A stretch of DNA of 23,321 nucleotides from a bacterium. GTDB taxonomy: Bacteria; CAIWAD01. The position numbers and the translations under genes are program-made. Every line of letters starts with the position of its first letter. Positions within the stretch are counted from its first letter, which is position 1. The stretch lies in NCBI GenBank assembly GCA_030685015.1, contig JAUXWS010000051.1, positions 1-23,321 of the forward strand, read 5' to 3'. The notes under the pieces were generated by a model. It ran no database searches, was not told where the DNA came from, and saw only the letters and a program-made list of their open reading frames with translations. This document shows positions 1-7,417 of the stretch, piece by piece.

Positions 1-73
1 CGCGAAGCACACGCCCAAGAGTCGGATCCGGCAACGCCGGATCGTGCAGATGAGGGGAGTCAATCGGGTGCAT
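1..73 (-). CDS. Partial CDS, N-terminus only, product unknown
   Basis: On the minus strand an ATG at 73-71 is preceded by a near-perfect ribosome binding site (GGAGGT, 5 nt before the ATG, at 84-79). An open frame begins MHPIDSPHLHDPALPDPTLG and runs off the left edge after 24 codons. It lies 63 bp after the transaldolase stop on the same strand, so it is probably the next gene of the truA operon. Too little protein is visible to assign a family. GC at third positions (about 60 percent) is somewhat lower than in the neighbours. The SD can be buried in a hairpin (separate entry). The competing reading is that a plus-strand gene ends here (stop TAA at 74-76) before a terminator. Confidence 0.45.
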   Translation of the reverse strand, partial: MHPIDSPHLHDPALPDPTLGRVLR

Positions 74-78
74 TAAGT

Positions 79-127
79 ACCTCCACGCTGGGCTTGTGTC
101 ACACAATAACTCAGTGGGAGGTTTTTT
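79..127. promoter_or_regulatory. Hairpin: plus-strand terminator or SD-masking leader on minus strand
   Basis: The arms 79-90 and 112-122 pair over 11 bp with one bulged A and one G-T pair around a 21-nt loop. On the plus strand the stem runs straight into six T (122-127), the form of an intrinsic terminator. On the minus strand the same stem pairs the GGAGGT ribosome binding site of the gene starting at 73 with ACCTCC, which would hide it from ribosomes. The sequence alone does not say which role is real. No T-run follows the stem on the minus strand, so it is a poor terminator for the transaldolase gene. Confidence 0.55.
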
Positions 128-136
128 CACAGACTC

Positions 137-784
137 TCAGGCCTGTGGCACCTTTTTCCAATCGTCCAGGAACTGGGCGATGCCCTTGTCCGTCAAGGGA
201 TGCTGCGCCAGCTGTTGGATCACCTTGAAGGGGATGGTGGCGATGTCCGCGCCGATGCGGGCCGCCTCCAGCACGTGGATGGGATGGCGCACGCTGGCGA
301 CGATGATCTCCGTGTCCAGGGCGTAGGCATCGTAGATGCGGCGGATGTCAGCCACCAGGTCCATGCCCGTCTCCCCGATGTCGTCCAGGCGGCCGACGAA
401 GGGGCTGACGAAGCTGGCTCCGGCCTTGGCCGCCATCAGCGCTTGCAGCGGCTGGAAGATGAGGGTGACGTTGGTCATCACGCCCTCGCCGCTGAAGACC
501 TTCACGGCCTTCAGGCCCTCCACCGTCATGGGGATCTTGACGCAGACATTGGGATGCAGCTTGGCCAGCTCGCGGCCCTCGCGCACCATCCCCTCGGCGT
601 CCAGGCTCACCACCTCGGCGTTGACCGGGCCGTCCACCAGCTGGCAGATTTCGAGGATCAGCTCCTGGAAGGGCCGCTTCTCGCGGGCGATGAGGGTGGG
701 GTTGGTGGTGACGCCCGCCAGGATGCCGATGGCAGCCGCCTCGCGGATCTCCGCCAGATTGGCGGTGTCGATGAAGAATTTCAT
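137..784 (-). CDS. tal: Small transaldolase / fructose-6-phosphate aldolase family protein
   Basis: A 215-residue class I aldolase of the short transaldolase/FSA family, which transfers a dihydroxyacetone unit in the non-oxidative pentose phosphate pathway. It begins [13 protein letters not shown], has [10 protein letters not shown] at 24-33, the Schiff-base lysine in CVKIPMT (K83), and [14 protein letters not shown], all family hallmarks at the usual length. The residue that separates the two activities appears as Glu in NAEVVS (E57). Glutamate is expected in transaldolases and Gln in E. coli FsaA, so I favour transaldolase. The ATG overlaps the truA stop by 4 bp (ATGA), implying translational coupling. 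The start is fixed by homology; the longer upstream open frame is only the shadow of truA. Confidence 0.93.
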   Translation of the reverse strand: MKFFIDTANLAEIREAAAIGILAGVTTNPTLIAREKRPFQELILEICQLVDGPVNAEVVSLDAEGMVREGRELAKLHPNVCVKIPMTVEGLKAVKVFSGEGVMTNVTLIFQPLQALMAAKAGASFVSPFVGRLDDIGETGMDLVADIRRIYDAYALDTEIIVASVRHPIHVLEAARIGADIATIPFKVIQQLAQHPLTDKGIAQFLDDWKKVPQA

Positions 785-1653
785 TCGCTCTTGACCTTCC
801 TCTTGGTTTCGCTCGCATGTCCACCGATGGACGCGGACGGGTCGCCGGTGGCGGCCGCCCCGTCCTCCCGGCAGCTCCACCCCACAGGGCCGCCCGTGGC
901 GAAGTCCTCGTAGACGACGCGCTCCAGATGCAGGCCCTGGGGTGGCGCCACCACGCCGCAGAGGGAGCGGTCGCCCCGCGCCAGGATCTCCGCCATCACC
1001 TCCGGACCCAGGCGGCCGCGCCCCACATCGTGCAGGGTGCCGGCCAGGCTGCGCACCATGCTGTGCAGGAAGCGGTCGCAGCGCACCCGGAAGATCAGCT
1101 CGTCGTCCCTTTCCGTCAGTTCCGCCAGTTGGAACTCGCACCAGGCGGCCGCAGGCAGCGAAGTGGCCACGCATAATCCGCGGCAGTCCCGCCGCCCCGC
1201 CAGCGGGGCCAGCGCCTCCCGCATGCGGTCGGCCTCCAGTCGGTGGCCCGTGCACCAAGCGTTCCGCCGGCGGAAAGGGTCGGCGCCCCGCACCATGCGG
1301 TAGAGGTACTGCCTGGCCCGGGCGCTGAAGCGGGCGGAGAAACCCGCCGGCCGTTCATCCACCCGCCGGACCAGCAGATCCACCGGCGCCAGGCGGCGCA
1401 AGCCATGCCACAACTCGCCGGCCCGGCGCGGTGTCACGGCGCTGAAACTGCAGAGGCTGGCCAGGGCATGCACGCCGGCATCCGTCCGGCCGGCTCCGGT
1501 CAGGCTGAGGGGCTGGTCCAGGATGCGCCCGCACAGGGCGCCCAACTCACCCTGGACGGTTCTCCTTCCGGGCTGGATCTGCCATCCCGCGAAGTCGGCG
1601 CCATCGTAGGCCACTTCTATGGAAAAGGTTCTCAGCGCCGCTGCCGGAGCCAA
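781..1653 (-). CDS. truA: tRNA pseudouridine(38-40) synthase TruA
   Basis: TruA converts uridines 38-40 of the tRNA anticodon arm to pseudouridine. The sequence shows the [15 protein letters not shown] entry strand, the catalytic motif [11 protein letters not shown] with Asp58 as nucleophile, [15 protein letters not shown], and [15 protein letters not shown] near the C-terminus. From the chosen start it is 290 residues, normal for the family. I chose a TTG at 1653 because AGGTGG sits a few bases before it and because the family homology begins about ten residues later. In-frame ATGs at 1746 and 1725 would add unusual N-terminal residues and have no clear ribosome site. The C-terminal 35 residues after YEDFA are low-complexity and probably dispensable. 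It overlaps the downstream transaldolase by 4 bp. Confidence 0.93.
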   Translation of the reverse strand: MAPAAALRTFSIEVAYDGADFAGWQIQPGRRTVQGELGALCGRILDQPLSLTGAGRTDAGVHALASLCSFSAVTPRRAGELWHGLRRLAPVDLLVRRVDERPAGFSARFSARARQYLYRMVRGADPFRRRNAWCTGHRLEADRMREALAPLAGRRDCRGLCVATSLPAAAWCEFQLAELTERDDELIFRVRCDRFLHSMVRSLAGTLHDVGRGRLGPEVMAEILARGDRSLCGVVAPPQGLHLERVVYEDFATGGPVGWSCREDGAAATGDPSASIGGHASETKRKVKSE

Positions 1654-1746
1654 TGTCCACCTGCTTCCGTCCCTTTGCCGGCGGTCTCGTCCTGACGCGA
1701 AAAAGTACCACCAGAGCCGCGGCATTGCAAAGCAGCCGCCCGCCAT

Positions 1747-2131
1747 GGCGCCGGAGCCTGGGGCGGGCTGGCGCTGGGGGCAAGCCCACGCCCATGATTC
1801 ACTTCAGTCCAGATCGGATGAACTTCCCATGATCAATGTCTCCCCGATCAATACGTTTTTCTTTGCCTTGCCACCGAAGTCTGACGCATTACATGCATGC
1901 TCTCATCAAGCTTCCTGGGTCTGGGCCCTCTTGTGGCTTCCCACCTTCGGAAATCCCCATTGCCGGCAGGCGGCTTCCCGCCATGCCCACGCGGATCTGG
2001 AGATGGGCGGGCCGCCCCTCATGAGGATCAAGCCTGGATTCACCGTCACTCGCCTGGACAGGCGGGGCGGCCAGTGGGAGTCGGCGCGCACCCGGGCCAG
2101 TGGAGCTGGTGGGAAGGACTGAAAGGAACAG
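1747..2131. other. Intergenic stretch without a recognisable gene
   Basis: I see no convincing coding sequence here. Open frames exist in several phases but none has a ribosome site together with a recognisable product. It should carry the promoter of truA. A 7-bp direct repeat GATCAAT occurs at 1831-1837 and 1846-1852, a 15-bp spacing, in a locally AT-richer patch (1825-1880); that could be a regulator site, but the evidence is weak. Confidence 0.5.
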
Positions 2132-2155
2132 CCCCCCGACCGCATGGCCGGAGGG
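2132..2155 (-). terminator. Possible intrinsic terminator after the large secreted protein gene
   Basis: Beginning 26 nt downstream of the TAG stop at 2182-2184, the minus strand can form a GC-rich stem (arms 2132-2141 and 2146-2155, GCAT loop on the plus strand) with 8 of 10 pairs. It is followed on the minus strand by CTGTTCCTTT. The mismatches and broken T-run make it a moderate candidate. Confidence 0.4.
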
Positions 2156-2181
2156 CGTCGTAGTGGACTTGCCGCGTCGCG

Positions 2182-5100
2182 CTACTTGAGCAACAGCATG
2201 CTGCGGCTCTCCTCGTGACCGCCGGCCTGCAGCCGGTAGATGTAGAGGCCGGACGCCACCGGCGTGCCGGACGCGTCGCGCCCGTCGAAGACGCGACGGT
2301 GGGTGCCGACGCCCAGCGGCCCCTGCTCCAGGGTGCGCACCAGGCGGCCCTGGAGATCGAAGACCTCCAGCCGCACCTCGGCCGCCCGCAGGATCTGGAA
2401 TTCGATGGCCGTCTCGGGATTGAAGGGGTTGGGCACGTTCTGGGCCAGCTGGAAGCCGCGCACCTGGGCGGGCGGACCCTCCACTCCCGTGTCTTCGCCG
2501 GACCGGTGCAGGCGCGTCGTGTAGACGTCCTTGAGATCCTCCTTGCCCGAGGCCCGCATGTCCACCCAGCTCAGGTAGACGCCGTCGGCCAGGTCGTGGC
2601 TGAGGAAGGGCTCGCGCTGGGTGTGGAAGAAGTGGAGGACCTGGCCTTCGTAGCGGTGCTCGCCGATGGCGCCACCCTGTGGATTGACATGCGAGTCGCG
2701 GGCCCACAGATCCTTGTAGCCCGTCGTGTCGCCCGCCTCCTCGCTGGCCATGGCCAGCACCAGGCCCGACCAGCCGCCGCGCGGCACCACGGTGGCCGCC
2801 ACGTCCTCCTGCGTGCCGGCGCCGACGCCGACGGGGGTCGAGGTCTCGTCCCAGGCCAGGCTGCCGTCGGCCAGCACATGCTGGGCGTAGACGTCGTCGT
2901 TCTGGCCGTTGGAGAAGTCCGTGTAGGCGATGAAAGCGCCGCCCTGGCGATCGGAGACGAGCACGGGCGTCTTCTGGGACTGGGGACGCAGATCCACGTT
3001 GGCTGTCCACTCCACCGTGCCGGCGGAGTTCATGGAGTTCATGATGAGGTCGCTGTTGGAGAACTCGGCCGTGTAGTCCAGCCAGAGGCCCAGCACGTTG
3101 CCGTGGTCGCCCGCCACAGCGATGGCCTGCTCCTGCTTGCCCGCGCCGCCGGCGAACACGACGCCGCCCGCCGCCAGCACGGGCTGGCCCTGGGCGTTCA
3201 CGAGCTGCGCCATCACGTTGGTGTCTTGCCAGTTGCCGGAATCCCACATCAGATAAACGCCGCCGTTCGGGCCAAGGGCGATGTCGCTCAGCTTCTCATG
3301 GATGGACGGCGTGGAGGTGATGCGCAGACCGTCGTCGCCCCACAGCACATTGCCGGCCTCGTCGAAGGCCTGCACGCCCACCTCGGCGAGGAAGTCGCTG
3401 TAGTCCGTGTCCACGCCGCTCCAGGCGACGATGAGGCGATTGCCGGCGCGCAGCAGGCGGGTGCGCTCCTGGTACTCCAGGCCGCTCTGCTCGTCGAAAC
3501 CGGGGGTGACGGGCCGCGGGCCGTCCCAGACGGGCTGGCCGTTGCCGTCGATGCGGGACAGCCAGGCGCGCTGGGCGGACTCGGAGCCCGCCTCGATCAG
3601 CACGTAGGCGCCGCCGGCGCCGTCGGCCAGCACCTGATAGTTGATCTGCCCGCCGGCGAGGCCCAGGGCGACGGGGATGCCGTTGTTGGGGAAAACGGGG
3701 GCGCCGTTGGCGCGGGACAGCTTCTGCAGGTAGACGTGGGGACCACCCGCGTTGCGCGGATCGATCCAGAAGACCATGGTGCCGTCGGGCTGGGCCAGGT
3801 TCTTGACCCGGGCGCAGGAGCCGGAGATGCCCCAGGCCGAGTCGTGGCCGTTGTTGCCGAAACTGCGGACGCCGGTCGCATTCAGGTGTTGGGTGAAGAT
3901 GCCCAGGCTGCCGCGGCTGAGGTCGCCCCAGGCCACGAACAGCCCGCCCTGGTTGTCCGCCCGCAGGGCGGGCGCGATGGCGTCGGCGCCCAGGTCGGCG
4001 CGATCCACCACCACCGTCCCGTCGTTGCCCCACTGGCGCACGCCGGAGGAGTTGAGCTTCTGCGCATAGATGGAGCTGTAGGTTTCGGCGCGGCCGTCCT
4101 GCCAGACGATGAAAGCGCCGCCGGCGCCATCGCCCAGCACGCGGGCCTGCTGCTGGTGGCCGGGGGCCAGGGTGACGGGCACGCCACCGGCTCCCCACAT
4201 GGCCGTGTTGCCGACGGTCACCTTCTGGCAGTAGACGTCGGCCAGGGTGTTGCCCGGGTCGTTGCGGTTGTCCTCCCACATGAGCAGGGTCGCGCCGTCC
4301 CCGGCATAGGAGAGGCGGGGATTCTTCTCCGCGTTGAAGGCCTGGGCGGCGATGGGAATGCCACCCACGGCGAAGCTGGGCTGCAGGTTGGCGTTGTAAT
4401 GCTGCAGGTAGATGTCGCCGGCGCTGTCGTTGCGCAGGTCCACCCAGGACACGAAGCAGCCCGTGCCGCCGTCCCAGGTCACCTTGACCGAGTGCTGGCT
4501 CCCCGGGACCTGCACCACCGGCACGCCGCCGGCGCCGTTGACGAGGGTGCCGGCGGCCGTCACATGCTCGATGTAGAGGTTGTCGTCTGCGGCGTCCCGC
4601 TTGTCCACCCAGGCCAGGAAGGCGCCGCCCTGTCCGTCGTGCTCCATGGTGAGGGCCTCCTGGTCGCCCACCTCCCCCACGACGAGCAGGCCGTTGGGCA
4701 GAAAGGCGGCGGGAATGGAGCCCGCGGCCGTCACATGGGAGATGTAGATGTCCCAGGTGGAGCCGCGGTGGTCCGTCCAGGCCACCCAGGATCCGCCCGC
4801 GCCGTCGATGCAGTGGCTCTTGGACATGTTCTCGCTGCCGTTGGCGCAGGCCGTGCACATCACGACGCCGTCGGCCGGCCAGCCCGGGGCGAAGGCGCCT
4901 GAGCCGCCCGGGCCGTCCACCAGGCGATTGACGTAGATGTCGCCGCGCGGATCCTCGGCGAAATCGATCCAGCTGACGATGGCGCCGCCGGCCCCGTCGC
5001 CGATCAGGACCGGGTCCTCCTGGCGGATGGGGCCGTTGTTGACGATGAGCGCGTCCACGGCCCCGCCGTTGGAACTCCAGAGGGCCGGCTGGCCGGGCGT

Positions 5101-5355
5101 GGCGGCGCTCAGCTTCTGGGCGAAGAGGTCGCGCATGCCGAAGCGGGTGTCGGACCAGCTGATGATGAACTCGCCGGGTCCCCCTTCCTCGGCCGTGCGC
5201 TGCCACTCGATGTGGTAGCCCTGGCGGACGGCCGCCCCATCCGGCTGGTTCCAGTAGAGGGGCGGGTCCACGGCGGAGGCGCAGGCCACCAGGCCCAGCA
5301 GGCCGGTTCCCCTCAGGGCAAGCCTGCTCCAGGTTTGGCGCGGGGTGCGTCGCAT
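2182..5355 (-). CDS. Large secreted repeat protein with FlgD/T9SS-type C-terminal sorting domain
   Basis: A 1057-residue exported protein of unknown function. The N-terminus has basic residues, a hydrophobic stretch (about 16-28) and either a signal peptidase I site after CASA or a lipobox LVAC; I cannot decide between them. Residues about 35-950 consist of roughly a dozen repeats of 50-70 residues. Their signature is GG-x-hydrophobic-x-x-W-x-D-x-R, then D-I-Y-x-Q-x-L (for example GGAFIVWQDGRAETYSSIYA), which suggests a beta-propeller-like or beta-rich fold. The last 90 residues hold NVPNPFNPETAIEFQI, EVFDLQGRLVRTL and SGLYIYRL, the FlgD Ig-like/type IX sorting module used for cell-surface delivery in FCB bacteria. 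The ATG at 5355 has AAAGGGA about 6 nt upstream. It follows the LVIVD lipoprotein gene by 31 bp, probably in one transcript. Confidence 0.88.
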   Translation of the reverse strand: MRRTPRQTWSRLALRGTGLLGLVACASAVDPPLYWNQPDGAAVRQGYHIEWQRTAEEGGPGEFIISWSDTRFGMRDLFAQKLSAATPGQPALWSSNGGAVDALIVNNGPIRQEDPVLIGDGAGGAIVSWIDFAEDPRGDIYVNRLVDGPGGSGAFAPGWPADGVVMCTACANGSENMSKSHCIDGAGGSWVAWTDHRGSTWDIYISHVTAAGSIPAAFLPNGLLVVGEVGDQEALTMEHDGQGGAFLAWVDKRDAADDNLYIEHVTAAGTLVNGAGGVPVVQVPGSQHSVKVTWDGGTGCFVSWVDLRNDSAGDIYLQHYNANLQPSFAVGGIPIAAQAFNAEKNPRLSYAGDGATLLMWEDNRNDPGNTLADVYCQKVTVGNTAMWGAGGVPVTLAPGHQQQARVLGDGAGGAFIVWQDGRAETYSSIYAQKLNSSGVRQWGNDGTVVVDRADLGADAIAPALRADNQGGLFVAWGDLSRGSLGIFTQHLNATGVRSFGNNGHDSAWGISGSCARVKNLAQPDGTMVFWIDPRNAGGPHVYLQKLSRANGAPVFPNNGIPVALGLAGGQINYQVLADGAGGAYVLIEAGSESAQRAWLSRIDGNGQPVWDGPRPVTPGFDEQSGLEYQERTRLLRAGNRLIVAWSGVDTDYSDFLAEVGVQAFDEAGNVLWGDDGLRITSTPSIHEKLSDIALGPNGGVYLMWDSGNWQDTNVMAQLVNAQGQPVLAAGGVVFAGGAGKQEQAIAVAGDHGNVLGLWLDYTAEFSNSDLIMNSMNSAGTVEWTANVDLRPQSQKTPVLVSDRQGGAFIAYTDFSNGQNDDVYAQHVLADGSLAWDETSTPVGVGAGTQEDVAATVVPRGGWSGLVLAMASEEAGDTTGYKDLWARDSHVNPQGGAIGEHRYEGQVLHFFHTQREPFLSHDLADGVYLSWVDMRASGKEDLKDVYTTRLHRSGEDTGVEGPPAQVRGFQLAQNVPNPFNPETAIEFQILRAAEVRLEVFDLQGRLVRTLEQGPLGVGTHRRVFDGRDASGTPVASGLYIYRLQAGGHEESRSMLLLK

Positions 5356-5386
5356 GTCATTCCCTTTCTATGCGTGTTCGAGTTGC

Positions 5387-6460
5387 TCAGCGGGCCAGGG
5401 GGTCGTCCAGGATGAGCAGGCCGTCGATCTGGTCGGCCACATAGATGCGGCCGCCGTCCAGCTTGATGCGCCGGGCGTAGCTGCTCGACTGCTGCCAGCG
5501 GGGGAGGGGACGGGCGGGGTCGCGCAGGTCCGCCACGATCACCCCGCGGGAGCTGTTGGCCAGGTAGGCGTGGCGGCCGCCCAGTTCCACGTCCAGGGTG
5601 GTGCCGCCCGGTTTGAGGACGCTGCGCAGGTAGGGTCGGTTGGGGGCGGAGACATCCACCACGGCGAGGCCGTCGCCGCCCATGGCGATGGCGGCCAGCC
5701 CGTCCTGCACGGCGATGCGGAGGGCGTCCCCCGGCAGGCGCAGGCTGGCGATCTCGGCCAGGCGCATGGGGCGGCGCGCCCCCTGGTGTTGGAAGACCTT
5801 CAAGCCGAATCGGCCGTCGGCCAGATAGATGATGTCGCCCTCCACCTCCAGGTCGTTGCCGTCGTTTTCGAAGGCCGTGAAGGTGCTCACGTAATCCGAG
5901 GTGGGATTGTCGCCGTTCATGAACCAGCGCCCCGGGTCGCCGGGAGCCAGTCCCGCCGTGTCCAGGGGGAAGCTGTGCAGGGAGAGGCCGTCGCTGCGGT
6001 CGCTGTAGTAGAGGTGGACCAGGCCGTCCTCAATGAGGGCTTCCACCTGGTTGACGCCGCTGGCGAAGAAGGTGCGCACGTGGCGGGGCTGCAGGGGATT
6101 CCGGATGTCGAAGGCCAGCAGGTTGGTGGACAGCTTCAGGAACAGAAAACGGTCCGCCACCTGGGCGGCGGAGATGTAGCTCCGGTCGCCGGGGGCGTAG
6201 AGGCTATCGATGCCGGGGGCCCCACCCCGGGGAAAGGGGGCCGCCTCGTCGCCCCGGGCGAAGGTGAGCACCCCGGCCCGCTGGTTGGCGGCCACGAAGA
6301 GCATGTCGGTGCCCACCGCCAGGTCCGCCACCTCGTTGTAGGTGTCCGACCACGCGCCCACCAGGTTCAATCCGCTTTGCAGGGCATCCTCCCGGTCCGC
6401 GCACGAGTGCAGGCCGGCCAGAACCCCAAGGCCCAGGGCCAACAAATGACGTTGCTTCAT
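5387..6460 (-). CDS. LVIVD-repeat lipoprotein
   Basis: A 357-residue predicted exported lipoprotein. From the ATG at 6460 it has an N-terminal signal (MKQRHLLALGLGVLAGLHSC) ending in a lipobox-like LHSC with Cys20. The rest is made of beta-propeller-like repeats of the LVIVD type, visible as LLAFDIRNPLQPRHVRTF, GLAVVDVSAPNRPYLRSV, GVIVADLRDPARPLPRW and GLLILDDP. Such proteins are surface or periplasmic and their biochemical role is generally unknown. An upstream in-frame extension of 24 residues would displace the signal peptide, so I rejected it. An AAGGAA lies about 12 nt ahead of the start, a loose spacing. It is probably co-transcribed with the large repeat protein downstream. Confidence 0.85.
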   Translation of the reverse strand: MKQRHLLALGLGVLAGLHSCADREDALQSGLNLVGAWSDTYNEVADLAVGTDMLFVAANQRAGVLTFARGDEAAPFPRGGAPGIDSLYAPGDRSYISAAQVADRFLFLKLSTNLLAFDIRNPLQPRHVRTFFASGVNQVEALIEDGLVHLYYSDRSDGLSLHSFPLDTAGLAPGDPGRWFMNGDNPTSDYVSTFTAFENDGNDLEVEGDIIYLADGRFGLKVFQHQGARRPMRLAEIASLRLPGDALRIAVQDGLAAIAMGGDGLAVVDVSAPNRPYLRSVLKPGGTTLDVELGGRHAYLANSSRGVIVADLRDPARPLPRWQQSSSYARRIKLDGGRIYVADQIDGLLILDDPLAR

Positions 6461-6534
6461 GTTGTGCAGCAATTCCTTCCAATGGCTGACCGGTCGCCGG
6501 CGGTGATGGCCGGGATGGCATGGCTCAATCATTA

Positions 6535-6551
6535 AGCAAAAATCATTCCAG
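6535..6551 (-). promoter_or_regulatory. Candidate sigma-54 (-24/-12) promoter for the LVIVD lipoprotein operon
   Basis: On the minus strand CTGGAATGATTTTTGCT matches the RpoN layout: GG, exactly ten bases, then GC, with the TTGCT -12 element intact and TGG at -24. Two positions differ from TGGCACG. Transcription would start near 6524, giving a leader of about 65 nt to the ATG at 6460. No enhancer-binding activator gene is in the window. A tandem 9-bp duplication (ATTCCAGCA at 6545-6553 and 6554-6562 on the plus strand) overlaps its upstream half. Confidence 0.35.
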
Positions 6552-6564
6552 CAATTCCAGCAGC

Positions 6565-6717
6565 CTGGCGGACTTGATCACTTCGCGGTCTTCATCTCCC
6601 CCGCTCGGCCCGGATTTTCGCAGCTTCCTTGCACAAAGGTCCTGTTTGCGTCGCGAAATCTCCGAAAAACCGGTCTCGCCATGGGCGCGAATCCCCTCAA
6701 AGGTCCCAGCCCGACAG
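6565..6717 (+). repeat. Intergenic inverted-end repeat, copy A (degenerate)
   Basis: About 153 bp, related along its length to copies B and C: a left end CTGGCGGACTTG, then TTCGCGGTCTTCATC, later GCGAAATCTCC, ATGGGCGCGAATCCC and the right end AGCCCGACAG. The left terminus has two changes relative to copy B and the internal hairpin is partly lost, so it looks like an older copy. It lies between the LVIVD lipoprotein gene and the yedF-like gene, 99 bp from copy B, in the same orientation. Confidence 0.7.
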
Positions 6718-6816
6718 GCCGCCGGACGGCGGACGGGACCCCCCGCCCCGGAATCCGGCACGGTTGTAAGCCGGGCTTGACAGAGGGGAAACTCCGACAT
6801 CCGGCGGGCTGGCAGT

Positions 6817-6991
6817 CTGTCGGGCTTGGCTGTTTCGCGGTCTTCATCGCCCCTGCCCGACGCTTTCGTCGGACCTGCCGGCCCCATTCGACGCAGATTT
6901 CTTGCGAGCAAATGCCATTACGCAACGCGAAATCTCCGCCGAATGGTCCGCGACATGGGCGCGAATCCCATCGAAGGTCCAAGCCCGACAG
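6817..6991 (+). repeat. Intergenic inverted-end repeat, copy B (MITE-like, best preserved)
   Basis: A 175-bp element with perfect 13-bp inverted ends: CTGTCGGGCTTGG at 6817-6829 and CCAAGCCCGACAG at 6979-6991. AGT flanks both sides (6814-6816 and 6992-6994), a possible 3-bp target duplication. Inside it are a 6-bp perfect hairpin (CCGACG-CTTT-CGTCGG) and a long imperfect hairpin pairing CCATTCG.. near 6883 with ..CGAATGG near 6946 (16 of 18 positions). It contains no credible ORF, so it cannot move itself. It ends only 4 bp from the stop codon of the yedF-like gene and may also act as a transcript end. Confidence 0.8.
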
Positions 6992-6995
6992 AGTG

Positions 6996-7328
6996 CTAGG
7001 GCCGAATGACGCGATCCGCCGTGGACATCACCTTGACCGTCATGTCCATGCTCCCCACCATGCCCAAGCGCAGCTGCTCGCGCAATTCCAGGGCATCCAG
7101 GCAGGTGCCGCAGGAGGCGATGCGCGCCCCCGCCGCTTCCAGGGCCTGCAGCTCGGCCAGGACGGGGCTGCCCTCCGTCGTGAGCAGAACACCGTGGTTG
7201 ACGCAGCCGATGAGATCCACGGGCGTGCCGGAGGCGGCCAGTTCCGCCAGGAAGGACTTGAGCAGCTTGCGCCCCAAGGCGAGGTCACCCTCGCCCATGT
7301 GGTCGGAGGACAGATACAGGAAGGTCAT
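6996..7328 (-). CDS. YedF/DsrE-like sulfur-carrier-type protein
   Basis: A 110-residue protein matching the C-terminal DsrE-like domain of the selenium/sulfur metabolism protein YedF. It starts MTFLYLSSDHMGEGDLALG, has GCVNHGVLLTTEGSPVL and then ASCGTCLDALEL with Cys73 and Cys76 (plus Cys42), the likely sulfur- or selenium-handling cysteines. The family normally also has an N-terminal TusA-like domain; that domain is absent here and the gene has its own strong ribosome site (AAAGGAG, 6 nt before ATG), so this is a single-domain form rather than a fragment. It is the last gene of the minus-strand run and is followed immediately by intergenic repeat copy B. The exact substrate is unknown. Confidence 0.8.
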   Translation of the reverse strand: MTFLYLSSDHMGEGDLALGRKLLKSFLAELAASGTPVDLIGCVNHGVLLTTEGSPVLAELQALEAAGARIASCGTCLDALELREQLRLGMVGSMDMTVKVMSTADRVIRP

Positions 7329-7417
7329 GGGTTCTCCTTTGTGGTGGGATCCAATTTGGCTTCCAACCTGCCGCCGCGCCAGACGGGCCGGGTCGGCCGC
7401 CGGGGGAGCCGGACGGA

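Noticed and set aside
2-76. Possible C-terminus of a plus-strand gene (Arg-rich tail, stop TAA at 74-76) before the hairpin
   Set aside because: Only 24 residues are visible with no recognisable family. The minus-strand start at 73 with a perfect SD explains the same bases better, though the terminator-like T6 keeps it alive as an alternative.
1990-2025. GC-rich hairpin GGGCGG/CCGCCC near 2006
   Set aside because: The arms meet with almost no loop and no T-run follows on either strand; expected by chance at this base composition.
2215-4902. 895-codon open frame on the plus strand
   Set aside because: It is the complement of the large secreted protein gene. It is rich in Ala, Gly, His and Val, typical of antisense frames in GC-rich DNA, and shows no family motif or ribosome site.
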